64,000 nucleotides of DNA from the NCBI GenBank assembly GCA_947247005.1, contig OX365955.1:43689822-43753821 (forward strand), read 5' to 3'. This stretch comes from Spisula solida. Its lineage: Eukaryota > Mollusca > Bivalvia > Venerida > Mactridae. Position numbers and translations under genes: made by a program. A model generated the notes under the pieces. It saw only the letters and a list, made by a program, of their open reading frames with translations. It searched no databases and had not been told where the DNA came from. This document shows, piece after piece, positions 23,048-34,318 of the stretch (the stretch's first letter is position 1; the number at the start of each line of letters is the position of its first letter).

Positions 23048-23412
23048 CCTTACTCCATTCACTCATTGGTATAAATAAGCATTTATTGCCAAAAAATAAA
23101 CAAAATAAAGCAGTCGTATAGGCTTGGTATGAACCACAGAGGGAACAATGATGCGTTGACTACACTCGTCCAGTAAATATTTTAAGCGAGCCAGTAGGCC
23201 TATAAAAGCGAGCCAGGACTCGCTTAGAACTCGCTTTAAAGTTTATATGAATTAAAAACTGGTCATGACATAGTATCTGTATATAGATTAGTAATACATT
23301 TTTGAAACGTGTGTTGGGTTCATACAAGACAGTCATTGCGATACAGTTTTGAGGTGAATAGGCCTACTTGGTTTAACAATAAAAATATTGTTTCACCGAA
23401 AGTAGTAGTGTT

Positions 23413-23712
23413 TGTCTTCTAGCAATATCGAAAGTATTGAAAGTAGTCCGGTTCGTCTTCTAGCAGTATCGAAAGTAGTCCGGTCCGTCTTCCAGCAATA
23501 TCGAAAGTAGTCCGGTCCGTCTTGAAGCTATATCGAAAGTAGTCCGGTTCGTCTACCAGCATTATCGAAAGTAGTTCGCTCCGTCTTCCAGCACTATCGA
23601 AAAAAGTCTGGTTCGACTCAAGCAATATCGAAAGTAGACCGGTTCGACTTCAAACAATATCGAAAGTAGTCCGGTTCGACGTCCAGCAATATCGAAAGTA
23701 GTCCGGTTCCGT
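23413..23712. repeat. 32-bp minisatellite, about 9 copies
   Basis: Unit CAGCAATATCGAAAGTAGTC then CGGTCCGTCTTC, with point changes between copies. Confidence 0.85.
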
Positions 23713-23935
23713 TTTGTGATGTGATCTTAGTAAATATAATCCAGTTCAAGGCTCAATTTATAGAGGGACATGGCATTACAGAACATTACATTTGTGAATG
23801 TCCATAATGTGGTTATTTTATTCAACTATTTAATAAACCAAATATGAAAGTCACGCATGTACAAACTTGTATAATTATACACGTAGTTACTTAATTAGTT
23901 GCCATTTCTAAAATACTGTATTATTTATGTTTCAG

Positions 23936-24020
23936 ATGAAAGCTGTGTAAATACTGCTGATATTGTTAAGCTGCTCACCTATATATGTCAATCATTATTG
24001 CAAATAAAATGCATTAAAAG
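23936..24020 (+). other. Possible 3' UTR exon of inhibitor gene 1 (speculative)
   Basis: TTATGTTTCAG acceptor-like end at 23935, then ATGAAAGCTGTGTAAATACT, TGATATTGTT (also 9 bp past the stop in gene 2) and AATAAA at 24003-24008. No matching donor after the stop of exon 3 was found, so this may be chance. Confidence 0.2.
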
Positions 24021-24073
24021 CGATTTACAGATTTGTTGCTAGAGCGATAGCTCACACATATCTCAATTAAGAA

Positions 24074-24350
24074 TTACGACAATTCTTTCTGTATGATGCC
24101 AAAAGATAATATTAAGTCAGACAGGGAAGGCAGCACTCGGCTTAACCAGCCGAGCACAGAAAACATAAAAAACACACAAGGTACAATGCCCACCTGAACC
24201 AGCCGAGCACAGAAAACATAAAAGGCACACTGCCCAACTAAACAAGTTATAATCCTCCCATGTCCAAGCTGACGAAATTCTAAGTGAACCAGTTTCAGCA
24301 ATCAAAAAGCTGAATACCCAAACTGAATGACCTAGTTCCAACAGTAAAAT
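24074..24350 (-). repeat. Dispersed repeat R3, tandem pair (copies 3a/3b)
   Basis: Minus strand: two spaced copies of TTTTCTGTGCTCGGCTGGTT within 24150-24215, plus GAGTGCTGCCTTCCCTGTC at 24117-24135. Confidence 0.55.
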
Positions 24351-24658
24351 GGCTGAAATACCTAGTTTAAGCTGTCAGAAGTCATAAAATGTAGACAAAA
24401 GAAGGAAAAAGTCAGTGTCAAGATTTCAGCTAAATGACATAGTTTCAGCAATACATATGAGCCGAATGCCCCCAGCCGAGTGACCTACTTTGTACAAGAA
24501 GTAATCCCAGGTAATATAACCACTTTCAACAGCAAACAAGAAGTATGCCCCCTGCCGAGTGACCTCCTTCTCGAAAATAATATAATGTTGACATAGTTAC
24601 AACTACTAGATCATAACATGTGGGGAGTACTAGCCTCATCTCCCGAACCATCTTAATC

Positions 24659-25140
24659 TGGCCCCGATCTCCCGAAGCGTCTCAAGTAGAAATCTCAACT
24701 CAAATTGAGGTTTTGCTCTAATCAGAGCCGAAATTTGAGATAAATCTGAAGTTCGAGCTCTTGAAATTCTATTGTAATTTACTCATTGACAGAATAACAT
24801 TTCTGTTTTGTGGTGCCAATTTCCAGTCCAGTCTGGCAAGGAAATTAACAAAAAGATACATGCAATATTTGAGATGAGATCTTGCTCAGATTGAGATGCT
24901 TCGGGAGATCGGGACCAGAACTCAATCTCAACTAAAATTTTGTCCTTTATCATTAGATATAGTTTCTATGCGAAATTGTACTCTAAATTAGTGTAACAAA
25001 ACAGAAACATTATTCTGAGTTAATTACAGTAAAATTTCGAAAGTTCGAGTTCATATTTATCTCAAATTCAGAATCGGGTTTGAGCAATATCTCACTTTGA
25101 GTTGAGATTTCTACTTGAGATGCTTCAGGAAATTGGGGCA
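24659..25140. mobile_element. GATCTCCCGAAGC inverted-repeat element, one and a half copies
   Basis: GCCCCGATCTCCCGAAGC at 24660 and its complement GCTTCGGGAGATCGGGA at 24898-24915; a further half copy runs to 25140 (GATGCTTCAGGAAATTGGGGC). Confidence 0.65.
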
Positions 25141-25149
25141 AAGGTCTTG

Positions 25150-25280
25150 AAGTAGGGCGTGTCCACTGGGATCGAAAGGTCTCTGGTAAGATCCCCGTCT
25201 ACTCAACACCTTATTTTCTCTGAGCAAGAAATGCTCACAATGCTCCACTTGCATGACCGAGTTGTATAAACGGGTACCAG
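25150..25280 (+). mobile_element. tRNA-derived SINE, family S1 (diverged copy)
   Basis: Shares GGATCGAAAGGTC, TTTCTCTGAGCA, GCTCCACTTG and GGTACC in the same order as 32861-33125. It sits between two copies of the GATCTCCCGAAGC element. Confidence 0.6.
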
Positions 25281-25523
25281 GCCCCGATCTCCCGAAGCTT
25301 CGAAAGTAGAAATCTCAACTCAAATTAAGATTTTGCTAAAATCCGAGTAGAAATTATAGATAAATCCTTGAAATTTTACTCTAATAAACTCAGAATAACA
25401 TTTCTGTTTAGTGATGTTAATTTTGAGTCCAGCCTCGCATGGAAATTAACATAAAGACACATGCCAATATTTGAGATGAGATTTTGCTCAGCCTGATTTA
25501 GATGCTTCGGGAGATCGGGGCCC
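25280..25523. mobile_element. GATCTCCCGAAGC inverted-repeat element, copy 2
   Basis: GGCCCCGATCTCCCGAAGC at the left, GCTTCGGGAGATCGGGGCC at the right, 244 bp. A partial copy (GGCCCCGAAACATCTCAAG) lies at 35412-35479. Confidence 0.7.
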
Positions 25524-25798
25524 GATTGTGACAACCACTGATGTGCTGTTGCTGACATAGTTACCGAATGTTACAGCCGACTCAATGATGGCGGGGTTTA
25601 TCTGCACTGTCGACTGAATGGACGCATGTCTGAAAATAGACTGTAAATACTTTGTTTTACATGTACATCCGTGTTCGAAAGGCCTGAAACTTCCCCTCGA
25701 AGCCGAAGGTCATTGGCCAATTAGGCAGGGATAAAATCAAATGACCACACAATTATACCGACCTCTTACTCTAACACAAACAGCAACAACAACAAACT

Positions 25799-25835
25799 AC
25801 GAGGGTCATTCAATAAATTCGTAGACTGTGTTAAT
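25799..25835. mobile_element. Mariner-like terminal sequence, solo
   Basis: TACGAGGGTCATTCAATAAA, close to the ends at 26571, after a TA. No second end was found by eye. Confidence 0.35.
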
Positions 25836-26571
25836 CATTTTAATATCATATGACACAGTGAAAAACAAACTACATCACGATGAACTACATCATTTCGTAC
25901 ACAAGACTATAGTACAGAAAGTAAGGCATGAAACAATGTATTTTAAAACCAAATACGGCTAATATAATAACACCATCTTACCGCGGCCACCACACACCGC
26001 TATTTATATTCTGACGTCAGCGACGTTATTGACGTTTTGCCGATTCTCAAATGGGAAGCCCGGAAAGAAATTATGTTATTAATATTTAATTAAACATAAA
26101 CATTCAAATTTTATTTGATTTATTATATCTACCTCCAGTGATAGCTCTAGTTTGGCGTTGACGTCGTTTCTTTCATGACGCTACTAATTGGATACACACA
26201 CTTGTATACTCACTTATGATCATAAACAAAGATCCAAGATGTATTTAGTGGTTACTAAGATATTCACATTTTCAATAAGGATAGCAATGTAAAATAGCAG
26301 TGTGACACGCCTCCGCGTTACATGGTTTCTATGACAACGCTTCGTGTGAGTATCACCAACAACAACGCAAATATGTTGCTGTCAGTATATAGAGCAAAAT
26401 TGCTATGCATAATATGAGATAAATTTCATCTAAGTGTTGAGTAAGAAGATATGACAAAAGTCCTATTATTTCTGGATCACACATTGTACAACACTTGTAA
26501 GCAGAGACTTTTCATAAAAAACTTGTACTGTATATATATAACACAATTATACTGGTATCCACTTGATTTTA

Positions 26572-27589
26572 CGAGGGTCGTTCATTTAATACCCGGACGA
26601 TCGATATTGCTGGAAAACTAGCGTACTGATATTGATGAAAACTTACAGGTCAACAGTCACACCATCCCTTAATACATTTACAAAATTTCTACTGGTTCCG
26701 ACGAAGGGTTTACATAATATTATTGTTTTAATAAGTACATGTAACGCGAGTCGGCCCAAGTCGACGTCAAAATATTATGACGTTACGCCATTTTCGCTCC
26801 TAAAACGTGACACCTTTTCTCTATTTGATCATCGTTTTGGAGCGATAAAGTCACGCGAGCACACACATTTACCATTTTAAGATGTTCGGTAGTGATGTTA
26901 AATGATGTATCCACTATAATTTCGCATTTTCCCGTAATTACTATAGTAGAATTCTTCAAGTTGTGTTATACCCCTCCAACGGGTGTTTAACCGATGACAC
27001 TTTCCTGTTTCAGACGTTAGATTGACACTGCCTCGGACCATCGCGAGATGATCTCTGTCATCAAAGAACCGTTTGTAAGCATAAATCCACCGATAAGAAT
27101 ATTCCCAAAAGGCTTCTCTAAAATAGATTCTTTAGTTTTATAGGTGTATGACTAATACTTTTACGAAATTGGATCATAATCGAGGTTTTCCCTAACAAAT
27201 TCGATTTCATAGCGATATTAACGAAATCACGCCCTTTGTCACTTAGCAACGCTTCACGCACAACAACAGTACAGAAATGACATCAAACGTTATATAACAT
27301 GTCATAGATGTAGCCATAGCATTATATGGTGTTTCCCGTTGAAAATAGGCAACTATATCACGCACCCTGTCATATCAACACTCATATTTCACTGAAAACT
27401 TGGGTTGGGCCGGGTAGCCCTTAGTTGAGTTACTATAGTAACCACAGTTTGTGTTCTGTTGGATAAAATTATACCAAATTTTGTCGAATTATGTTGGTGT
27501 GTACGCCTTATAGAATGAAAATTTATTACAATTGCATGTTTCAATCAAGAGCTATGGCGATCGTCCGGGTATTAAATGAACGACCCTCG
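26572..27589. mobile_element. Mariner-like non-autonomous element, 1018 bp, perfect 32-bp ends
   Basis: Ends start CGAGGGTCGTTCATTTAATA and are exact inverted repeats for 32 bp; flanked by TA on both sides (26570-26571 and 27590-27591), the Tc1/mariner target duplication. No transposase motif recognised inside. Confidence 0.8.
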
Positions 27590-27599
27590 TAACTGCTGC

Positions 27600-27845
27600 T
27601 TTTGGTAAAAGCCCCTCAAGGGAGAGAGAGATATTAGATACAGGCATGTCCGGCGCTGCAGAAGTACGCCTAGCTCTTATTTCGAATAGACAGCCTGATT
27701 CTTTAATGTGCCCGATGTATAGCACCGATACACATTTTTATTATAAATATTTCAGAAATGTCAAGTTTCTATGCCAGGGATTGAACCCACGACCTCTCGA
27801 TTGACAGTCCAGTGCGTTACCACTGAGCTAAATCCGCTCATTTTA
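27600..27845 (-). mobile_element. tRNA-derived SINE, family S3 (Asp/Val-like head)
   Basis: Read on the minus strand, 27845-27765 has TTTAGCTCAGTGGTAACGC (A-box), a loop with GTC in anticodon position, and GTGGGTTCAATCCC (B-box). The acceptor stem does not pair. The body at 27640-27740 (minus) includes GTGTATCGGTGCTATACATC, which resembles the conserved central domain of mollusc SINEs as I remember it. Confidence 0.6.
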
Positions 27846-28563
27846 GGGCCTTCATATTCAAAATACATGGATTTGAACGGAAGTAGAAATCAAAGCTATC
27901 TTCGTAGCTCTACAGTACAACATCTCCAGAGCGGCGCTCTTTATAGCAACAACTTCGAAATTTATCTAAGTTGATATTTACTATACATATAACCTCTGTA
28001 CAGAAACAACCTTGAAACAATGACCAATATTTGTTGCACCCAAAGGGTGTTAATCTACAAAGGTTGTACTGTACATATATTAAAATGTATGTATCTCGAT
28101 ATTTGTGCATGGGTCCAAAGAGTTAACCACCGTTAGAGTTTGTATGGTGATGAGATTAACTGGCTTTTACACTATAAAAGTGCTTTGGAGTGGCATGGTG
28201 CCCATGTCTCTGCAAATATCTTTTTTCTGTTGTTGGGACTTGTGTCACATTAACAGACAGCAGTCGCTCGTAGTATATTGTAACACTCCTGAATGTGAAA
28301 CAATGGGAAACATGGAGATAATCTTATCCGACCTCGGTATGGGGAGATCACGGCGTCCTGGTAAAGTTTGATTTAGACAGGTATCGTCACGGGTGAAATG
28401 GTGTGAAAATTGTTGTGCAATTCTAGTTTTATTAGGTGGCTACGTTTAGTTTACGTTATATGCCCCGGGGTAGAAAATATAACAAAGGGAAGATGAAAAC
28501 ATAACTTGATCAGAGCTAATTGATGATATATCTATTTCAATTTATAGCCAAGTGTAACGGGTG

Positions 28564-29136
28564 GGTAGGTAGGTAGGTAGGTAGGTAGGTAGGTAGGTAG
28601 GTAGGTAGGTAGGTAGGTAGGTAGGTAGGTAGGTAGGTAGGTAGGTAGGTAGGTAGGTAGGTAGGTAGGTAGGTAGGTAGGTAGGTAGGTAGGTAGGTAG
28701 GTAGGTAGGTAGGTAGGTAGGTAGGTAGGTAGGTAGGTAGGTAGGTAGGTAGGTAGGTAGGTAGGTAGGTAGGTAGGTAGGTAGGTAGGTAGGTAGGTAG
28801 GTAGGTAGGTAGGTAGGTAGGTAGGTAGGTAGGTAGGTAGGTAGGTAGGTAGGTAGGTAGGTAGGTAGGTAGGTAGGTAGGTAGGTAGGTAGGTAGGTAG
28901 GTAGGTAGGTAGGTAGGTAGGTAGGTAGGTAGGTAGGTAGGTAGGTAGGTAGGTAGGTAGGTAGGTAGGTAGGTAGGTAGGTAGGTAGGTAGGTAGGTAG
29001 GTAGGTAGGTAGGTAGGTAGGTAGGTAGGTAGGTAGGTAGGTAGGTAGGTAGGTAGGTAGGTAGGTAGGTAGGTAGGTAGGTAGGTAGGTAGGTAGGTAG
29101 GTAGGTAGGTAGGTAGGTAGGTAGGTAGGTAGGTAG
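28564..29136. repeat. (GTAG)n microsatellite, about 143 uninterrupted units
   Basis: 573 bp of GTAG with no visible interruption. The minus-strand open frame of Pro-Thr-Tyr-Leu repeats is a by-product. Confidence 0.97.
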
Positions 29137-29230
29137 TGCGGATTGGTGAACTACAATGTTTCTACGTGGAAATACAAAAACATATTGAAGACATTTCACT
29201 GAAAAATCTGCTGTTTATCTGCCAGACCTA

Positions 29231-29975
29231 AGAGCTGAGACTAACGGCCTACTAGCCCACTAACGACATATGAGCTGCGACCTACGAGTAAACATCTACA
29301 AGCTAAGAACTGCGACCAACTACATAAGAGCTGCGACCAACGACTTTCGAGATGTGACCAACAAGCTGCGATTATCGACCTATGTGCTGCGACCAACGAG
29401 TAAACATCTACGACCTACGAGCTGCGTCCAACGAGCAAAGAGCTGCGACTAACTACCTACGTACTGCGACCAAGAAAACATCTAAGAGCTGCGTCAACGA
29501 CCAAAGAGCTGCGGCTAACGTCGAACGAGCTGCGACCTACGAGCTGTGACTAACGACCTACCAGCTGTGACCAACGACTTATGAGCTGCGACCTACGAGC
29601 AAACATCTACGAGCTAAGAGTTGCGACCAACGACCAGCGAGCTACGACCAATGACCTACGAGCTGCGACTAACGACCTACGAGCTGCGACCTAAGACTAA
29701 ACATCTACGAGCTAAGAGCTGCGACCAACGACCTGAAATCTGCGACCTACGAGTAAACATCTACGACCTACGTGCTGCGCCCAACAAGCCAAGAGCTGCA
29801 ACCAACGACCTACGAGCTGCGACTAACGACCTTCGCGTTGCAACCAACGAGTAAACATCTACGAGCTAAGACCGGCATCCGAAGACTTACGAGCTGCGAC
29901 CAACGACCTACAAGCTGCGACTAACTACCTACGTGCTGTGATCAACGTGCTACGAGCAACGAGCAAATAGCTATG
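29231..29975. repeat. Degenerate 21-bp array (TACGAGCTGCGACCAACGACC type)
   Basis: Mixed 21-bp words with interspersed GTAAACATCTACGAGC variants. Open frames (LRAATND per unit) follow from the period. Confidence 0.8.
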
Positions 29976-30744
29976 TATTAATTTCAAATAAAAATGAGTA
30001 AACATCTGCCCGTCGATGTACGATATATGTGCCAACTTCACAGACCTCCATGATCAGTAGGTTTCTTTCCGAGCTCTTATACGAGGGGTCTTCGATATGT
30101 ATTGTCACTGTCTATTGCATTTTTCTATGACAATATTAAGAAGGATTCTACGATTACTGTCTAAAAGGTGTATGTTTCTATTCCATATCTGCGCATAGTC
30201 CCTTCTTGTCTACGAATTGTTATCCTGTGTTGTGTGCAAAGGTGCATAGCGGTAAAGGTTTTAACCAGTGTAGCATTCATATTTTTAAGAAAACAATAAA
30301 ATGGGCCCCCTCCCCCGAAAAGCTTGTGCGTTTATTTTGTCCCCGACTGTATAATATACCCATCTGATCAAGCTACAACAACAACAACAATTCTATCCTG
30401 TTAGATATTTTAATTCATCGAAGTGGTTTCACGTAATCCTGCGATATAAAGAGATTTTCGACTGCAATCTTATCACAGGGGTTCTAATAACGGAAGTTTT
30501 TGCCAATGCGATCACAAAAATAATCAAAAAATATTTTTGTTGCACCTTGTTCAAATGGACATAGTATTCCTTTAACATAAAGCGTCCAGTAAGCAAACGC
30601 ACTGTCTAGATTCTGAGAAATTTAGCCTTAAAAACTACCATTTTGACCAGTCTGAATTAATTGTGTTCACTTGCTTGTTCGGACAAGTTTCTACTACTCA
30701 AAATATATTTACTTGTCCGATCGAGAAATTTAACTTGCTCGAAC
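29976..30744. other. No gene recognised
   Basis: Contains ACGAGGGGTCTTCGATATGT near 30083, reminiscent of a mariner-type end, without a partner. Otherwise featureless. Confidence 0.35.
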
Positions 30745-31047
30745 GGGAAAGTGAACTAAATATCTCAGAATCTAGACAATTTAAAGGGAAAGTGAACATA
30801 AAACACTAAATATCTCAGAATCTAGACAATTTGAAGGGAAAGTGAACATAAAACACTAAATATCTCAGATTCTAGACAATGTAAAGGCAAAGTGAACATA
30901 AAACACTAAATATCTCAGATTATAGACAATGTAAAGGCAAAGTGAACATAACACACTAAATATCTCAGATTATAGACAATGTAAAGGCAAAGTGAACATA
31001 AAACACTAAATATCTCAGAATCTAGACAATTTAAAGGGAATTTGAAC
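30745..31047. repeat. 50-bp minisatellite, 6 copies
   Basis: Unit AAAGTGAACATAAAACACTA, AATATCTCAGAATCTAGACA, ATTTGAAGGG; exact 50-bp spacing at 30791, 30841 and 30891. Confidence 0.9.
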
Positions 31048-31393
31048 AGTAGGTCTTTGTGATATGAAACATGCGTTTAGATTAAATTGCCTGATCGGGC
31101 AAGTAAATAGGGGAATCACCGACGTGCACGAGCGGGCAAGTTCCACCACTTTATACCCGTATCTAACCGGTAACGCTGATTATCAGATTTTCTCGGACAT
31201 TGGGTGTTCTCATTAACGCACGTTGTTAGTCTATCAGCATAAACACGATACACTGGCTATAACAAGATATGAGAGTCGGTCAGTGGTCTAGTAATTTCTT
31301 AATTGGTTTCCAGTCCCTCCCTCCCAACTACAAATGAACTGGTTGGTAACGAAGAGGTAGTCTCGCGTGTGTCGGTGCTGTACACTGGGAACG

Positions 31394-31780
31394 TTAAAGC
31401 TACATTATCTCTCCCAAGACTTTTTGTCCGATCATCCAGAAAATAGACTAATTACAAGGAATTAAGATATTTTTCTCAAATTACCTATAATTGACGGCAG
31501 AATGTTAAATGTATCTGTCGAAATAGAATGCCAAACATTGCATTTAACTAAATTGTATGGATGGCAAAATAGTAATTTTGCAAGAGTGGCTTCCCTTAGA
31601 TTATAAATTGTGCATCTTTTGTTTACAACTCATTATTTTGTAAACAAACGAACCGGAGGTTGTATGTCGTTTTCTTCCATATTATTGTGTTTTCCACCTT
31701 TAGGACTCAACTAAATCAATGGTTCTTTAAATACGTTACCAAGTTATTGCTTTTTGAAAATAGCCATACAAGGCCAACTC
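31394..31780. mobile_element. TTAA MITE family T1, copy 2
   Basis: TTAAAGCTACATTATCTCTC, then ATGTATGGATGGCAAAATAG and CACCTTTAGGACTCAACTAA; uninterrupted at the site where copy 1 carries its insertion. Right end decayed. Confidence 0.75.
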
Positions 31781-32619
31781 TGACTGTAAAAGAACTAAGG
31801 AGTGTCTCGGAAAGAGCTAGGGCAGCGCATCCGGATTCTTTGTATCGCACTACTGCCTCTTGTGCTTGATGTCCCTTCAGCAATAAAAACCAGGACTCCG
31901 TTGGAAATAAGTGCTTGCACTTTCATGGACTATACTTGACCTAAAAGTTTTAATACTTACACATACGTTGATTTGTCAACAAAACAATCGCGAAATCTCA
32001 GAATACATAAAAATAGGTATATTGTGACGTTCAGATCCTGAACTTTCTGTCAACAATGACGTCAGCAAGAAAACGTGACATTATATTATATAAATACAGA
32101 ACTCATACACGAACTGGTGAGAAACTAAACACATGTGAAACACAAGTCATTGAAATCACTTATGTGACGAAGAACTTGAGACAATTTTTTTTAGATTTTC
32201 ACGAAATATTAAAATCGTGTTATAAATGACCCTAACTTTCACTTATCAAAGATATAAACTGGTGTTAGGCCATACTTATTAATTCTTCAATGATTAGACG
32301 TCATAAAAATGCTCCGATAAACGTATACTTACTTACTTACTGCCCGTTATGCCCTCTGGCATGTAGGGTAGCAACGAAGGACCTCCACCGGAGCCTGTCT
32401 TTAGCCAACTTCTCCACTGTTCCCCAGGACTGTCCCATTAACGTATGGTATTGTTTTAATAGATTACACGGTGTCCCAGCTAGTTTGTTTTGTTATTTGG
32501 CTCAAAAGGAGAAGATGGTTTTGCAAGGAGATGAGAAGATACCATAACCTCACTTGCTGGAGTCTAGAGTTACATGCACTTACACGCATTCAGATATACA
32601 CGTAAGGGAAAATACGTCT

Positions 32620-32800
32620 TTCAGCTTTTTGACAGCTGGGACTTGAGCTTTAGACTTATCGACAGCTGAAAGTTGGACTTTCAGCGGTTAAGCTCATTTT
32701 CTCTTGCAGATTCAGGAGTGTTAGCGTTGTGTCGTGCAATTGTGGTATGTGTTGTTATTATGTTTTCTGTGCTCTGAAGTTGAGTTTTATTATCTTGTTA
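32620..32800 (+). repeat. Dispersed repeat R3, copy 4
   Basis: CTTTTTGACAGCTGGGACTTG and ATTATGTTTTCTGTGCTC; truncated before the GAGTGCTGCC word. Confidence 0.45.
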
Positions 32801-32860
32801 CTATAACACTTCATTACACACACATTCTATGTTCGTACTGGCTGCATGTACGAACAGCCA

Positions 32861-33125
32861 GTGGGGAGCGGTGGCCTAAAGGTAGGGCGCGCGCTTCGGG
32901 ATCGAGAGGTCCCGGGTTCAACCCCCGTCTGGACCACTGCTTAATTTCTCTGAGCACGAATAACCCACATGCTCCACTCGACCAAGGTGTGAATTGGTAC
33001 CTGTGAGGGCTGTGTCTGAACATGTTCGATAGTCCTGGGCACCGAAGATCGATGTTGGCTGCACACCCACCAGGAGAGAAATAGTCTCCCCAGGGAGACT
33101 CGAACGTAGGTTTCCATAGGTAGCC
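32861..33125 (+). mobile_element. tRNA-derived SINE, family S1 (full copy)
   Basis: tRNA-like head with A-box (TGGCCTAAAGGTAGGG) and B-box (GGTTCAACCCC) at 32872-32926, then a non-tRNA body containing TTTCTCTGAGCACGAATAAC and GGTACCTGTGAGGGC. The head cannot fold as a normal tRNA with a matching acceptor stem. A diverged copy lies at 25150-25280. Confidence 0.7.
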
Positions 33126-33602
33126 CAATGAACAGGGGAAGTTTAAATGTCAAAGGGTGGCTGAACGGCTGAACTGCTGAAAGCAGCCCTAGAAAATTGG
33201 TAACTTAACTTTTTAACAAATCTTATAAGTGTGCACACGTTTTACCGTTTAACTTTTTTTACAAAAAATGTATAATTATATGAATATTTCTGAGTGAAAG
33301 TTTGTGTATTTGCTATTGAAAAACACAAGATCACATTTATAAAGTTTTTTCTTCAAAATTAAATACAGTGGATCACTGAACCATGAAATAACACGTAAAA
33401 TGCACGAGAAATTTATGCGTAGATGCAACTTATTTTTATTAATGGTGAATTAGAATTTTAGATATATCTTTACATTCAAAAAACACAAAATGATGCGATT
33501 TTTCACTTGGTGGTTTTTATCTTTTAAAAATATAGTTAGAACTTTATGGTCAAAGGTAGGTAACTCTTCCAAAATTGAATTTTCAGACAATAAGTGGGTA
33601 GT

Positions 33603-33765
33603 TATTAACCTAAATTGTGCTTTATTCTTATCATTGTTTTCTTTGATTAGTACATAGACCTGAACACGAACTTGATCGGTCGGCAAAATGGATGCATAGC
33701 TGCATTAACAACCTGAAAAACACCCGATAAACACACGATAAAAACGTTTGACATTGGCGTTTGCT
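33603..33765. repeat. Dispersed repeat R2, copy 2
   Basis: ATTAACCTAAATTGTGCTTT through AACACCCGATAAACACACG, matching 2235-2440 with substitutions and small indels. Confidence 0.6.
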
Positions 33766-34223
33766 GAAGTCAACATTTGTTTATTCTGTTTGTGAAATCA
33801 ATTGAATTGTAATTCCACATATCCAAGCTGCATATGTTGAAACTTTTAACAAGATCAAACACGTACTGACCGAGTTACGGGCAAATATATACATGCACAC
33901 TTCTAAGATTTGTTAAGTGTACTGGTACGGAACTGACATTATATGACGAACTTTGTCCCCTTTCATTTCATCTTATCTCTTCTTTCCGTTTTACATAATC
34001 TCACTCAAGCTAACAACCATATTATGTTTTTTTTACTGCTGCTAACACATACAAAATTATAGTGCATAAAAGAATTACTAGAAAATTGTGTGTGAACAAA
34101 ATGTTGTTATAGGGGTTACTTTATCTAAAACCAAACAAGAAAATAGTGTCCCTTTTTGGCTGAAAACGTATGGAACTGTAAATACGCATGTCCTTATGTT
34201 ATCAGTCCTAATAATAGGTCAGC

Positions 34224-34232
34224 TATATAAAT
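34224..34232 (+). promoter_or_regulatory. Candidate TATA box of inhibitor gene 2
   Basis: TATATAAAT lies 61 bp upstream of the ATG, with an initiator-like ATCAGTC about 28 bp downstream (near 34251). Position matches the TATA of gene 1 within one base relative to the ATG. Confidence 0.55.
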
Positions 34233-34284
34233 CATCGTCAGTTAGTTGGAATCAGTCTATACGCACTTAAGTGATTTGATAACA

Positions 34285-34318
34285 ATGAAAGTATTAATTG
34301 CACTGGTATGCCTCATAG
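34285..34318 (+). CDS. Inhibitor gene 2, exon 1 (signal peptide start)
   Basis: ATG at 34285, 11 codons (MKVLIALVCLI) plus one base; donor G|GTACGT at 34318/34319. Same layout as exon 1 of gene 1. Confidence 0.8.

Noticed and set aside
26632..26880. 82-codon frame inside the mariner-like element as a transposase remnant
   Set aside because: No DDE/D-type or helix-turn-helix motif can be seen; composition is ordinary.
27765..27845. tRNA gene on the minus strand
   Set aside because: A- and B-boxes are present but the acceptor stem does not pair and a SINE body follows; called as a tRNA-derived SINE.
28537..29199. 220-codon minus-strand frame of Pro-Thr-Tyr-Leu repeats
   Set aside because: It is only the (GTAG)n microsatellite read in frame; all frames of a tetranucleotide run give the same four-residue cycle.
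32861..32940. tRNA gene on the plus strand
   Set aside because: Same reason: pol III boxes but no acceptor stem, and a diverged second copy with the same non-tRNA body.
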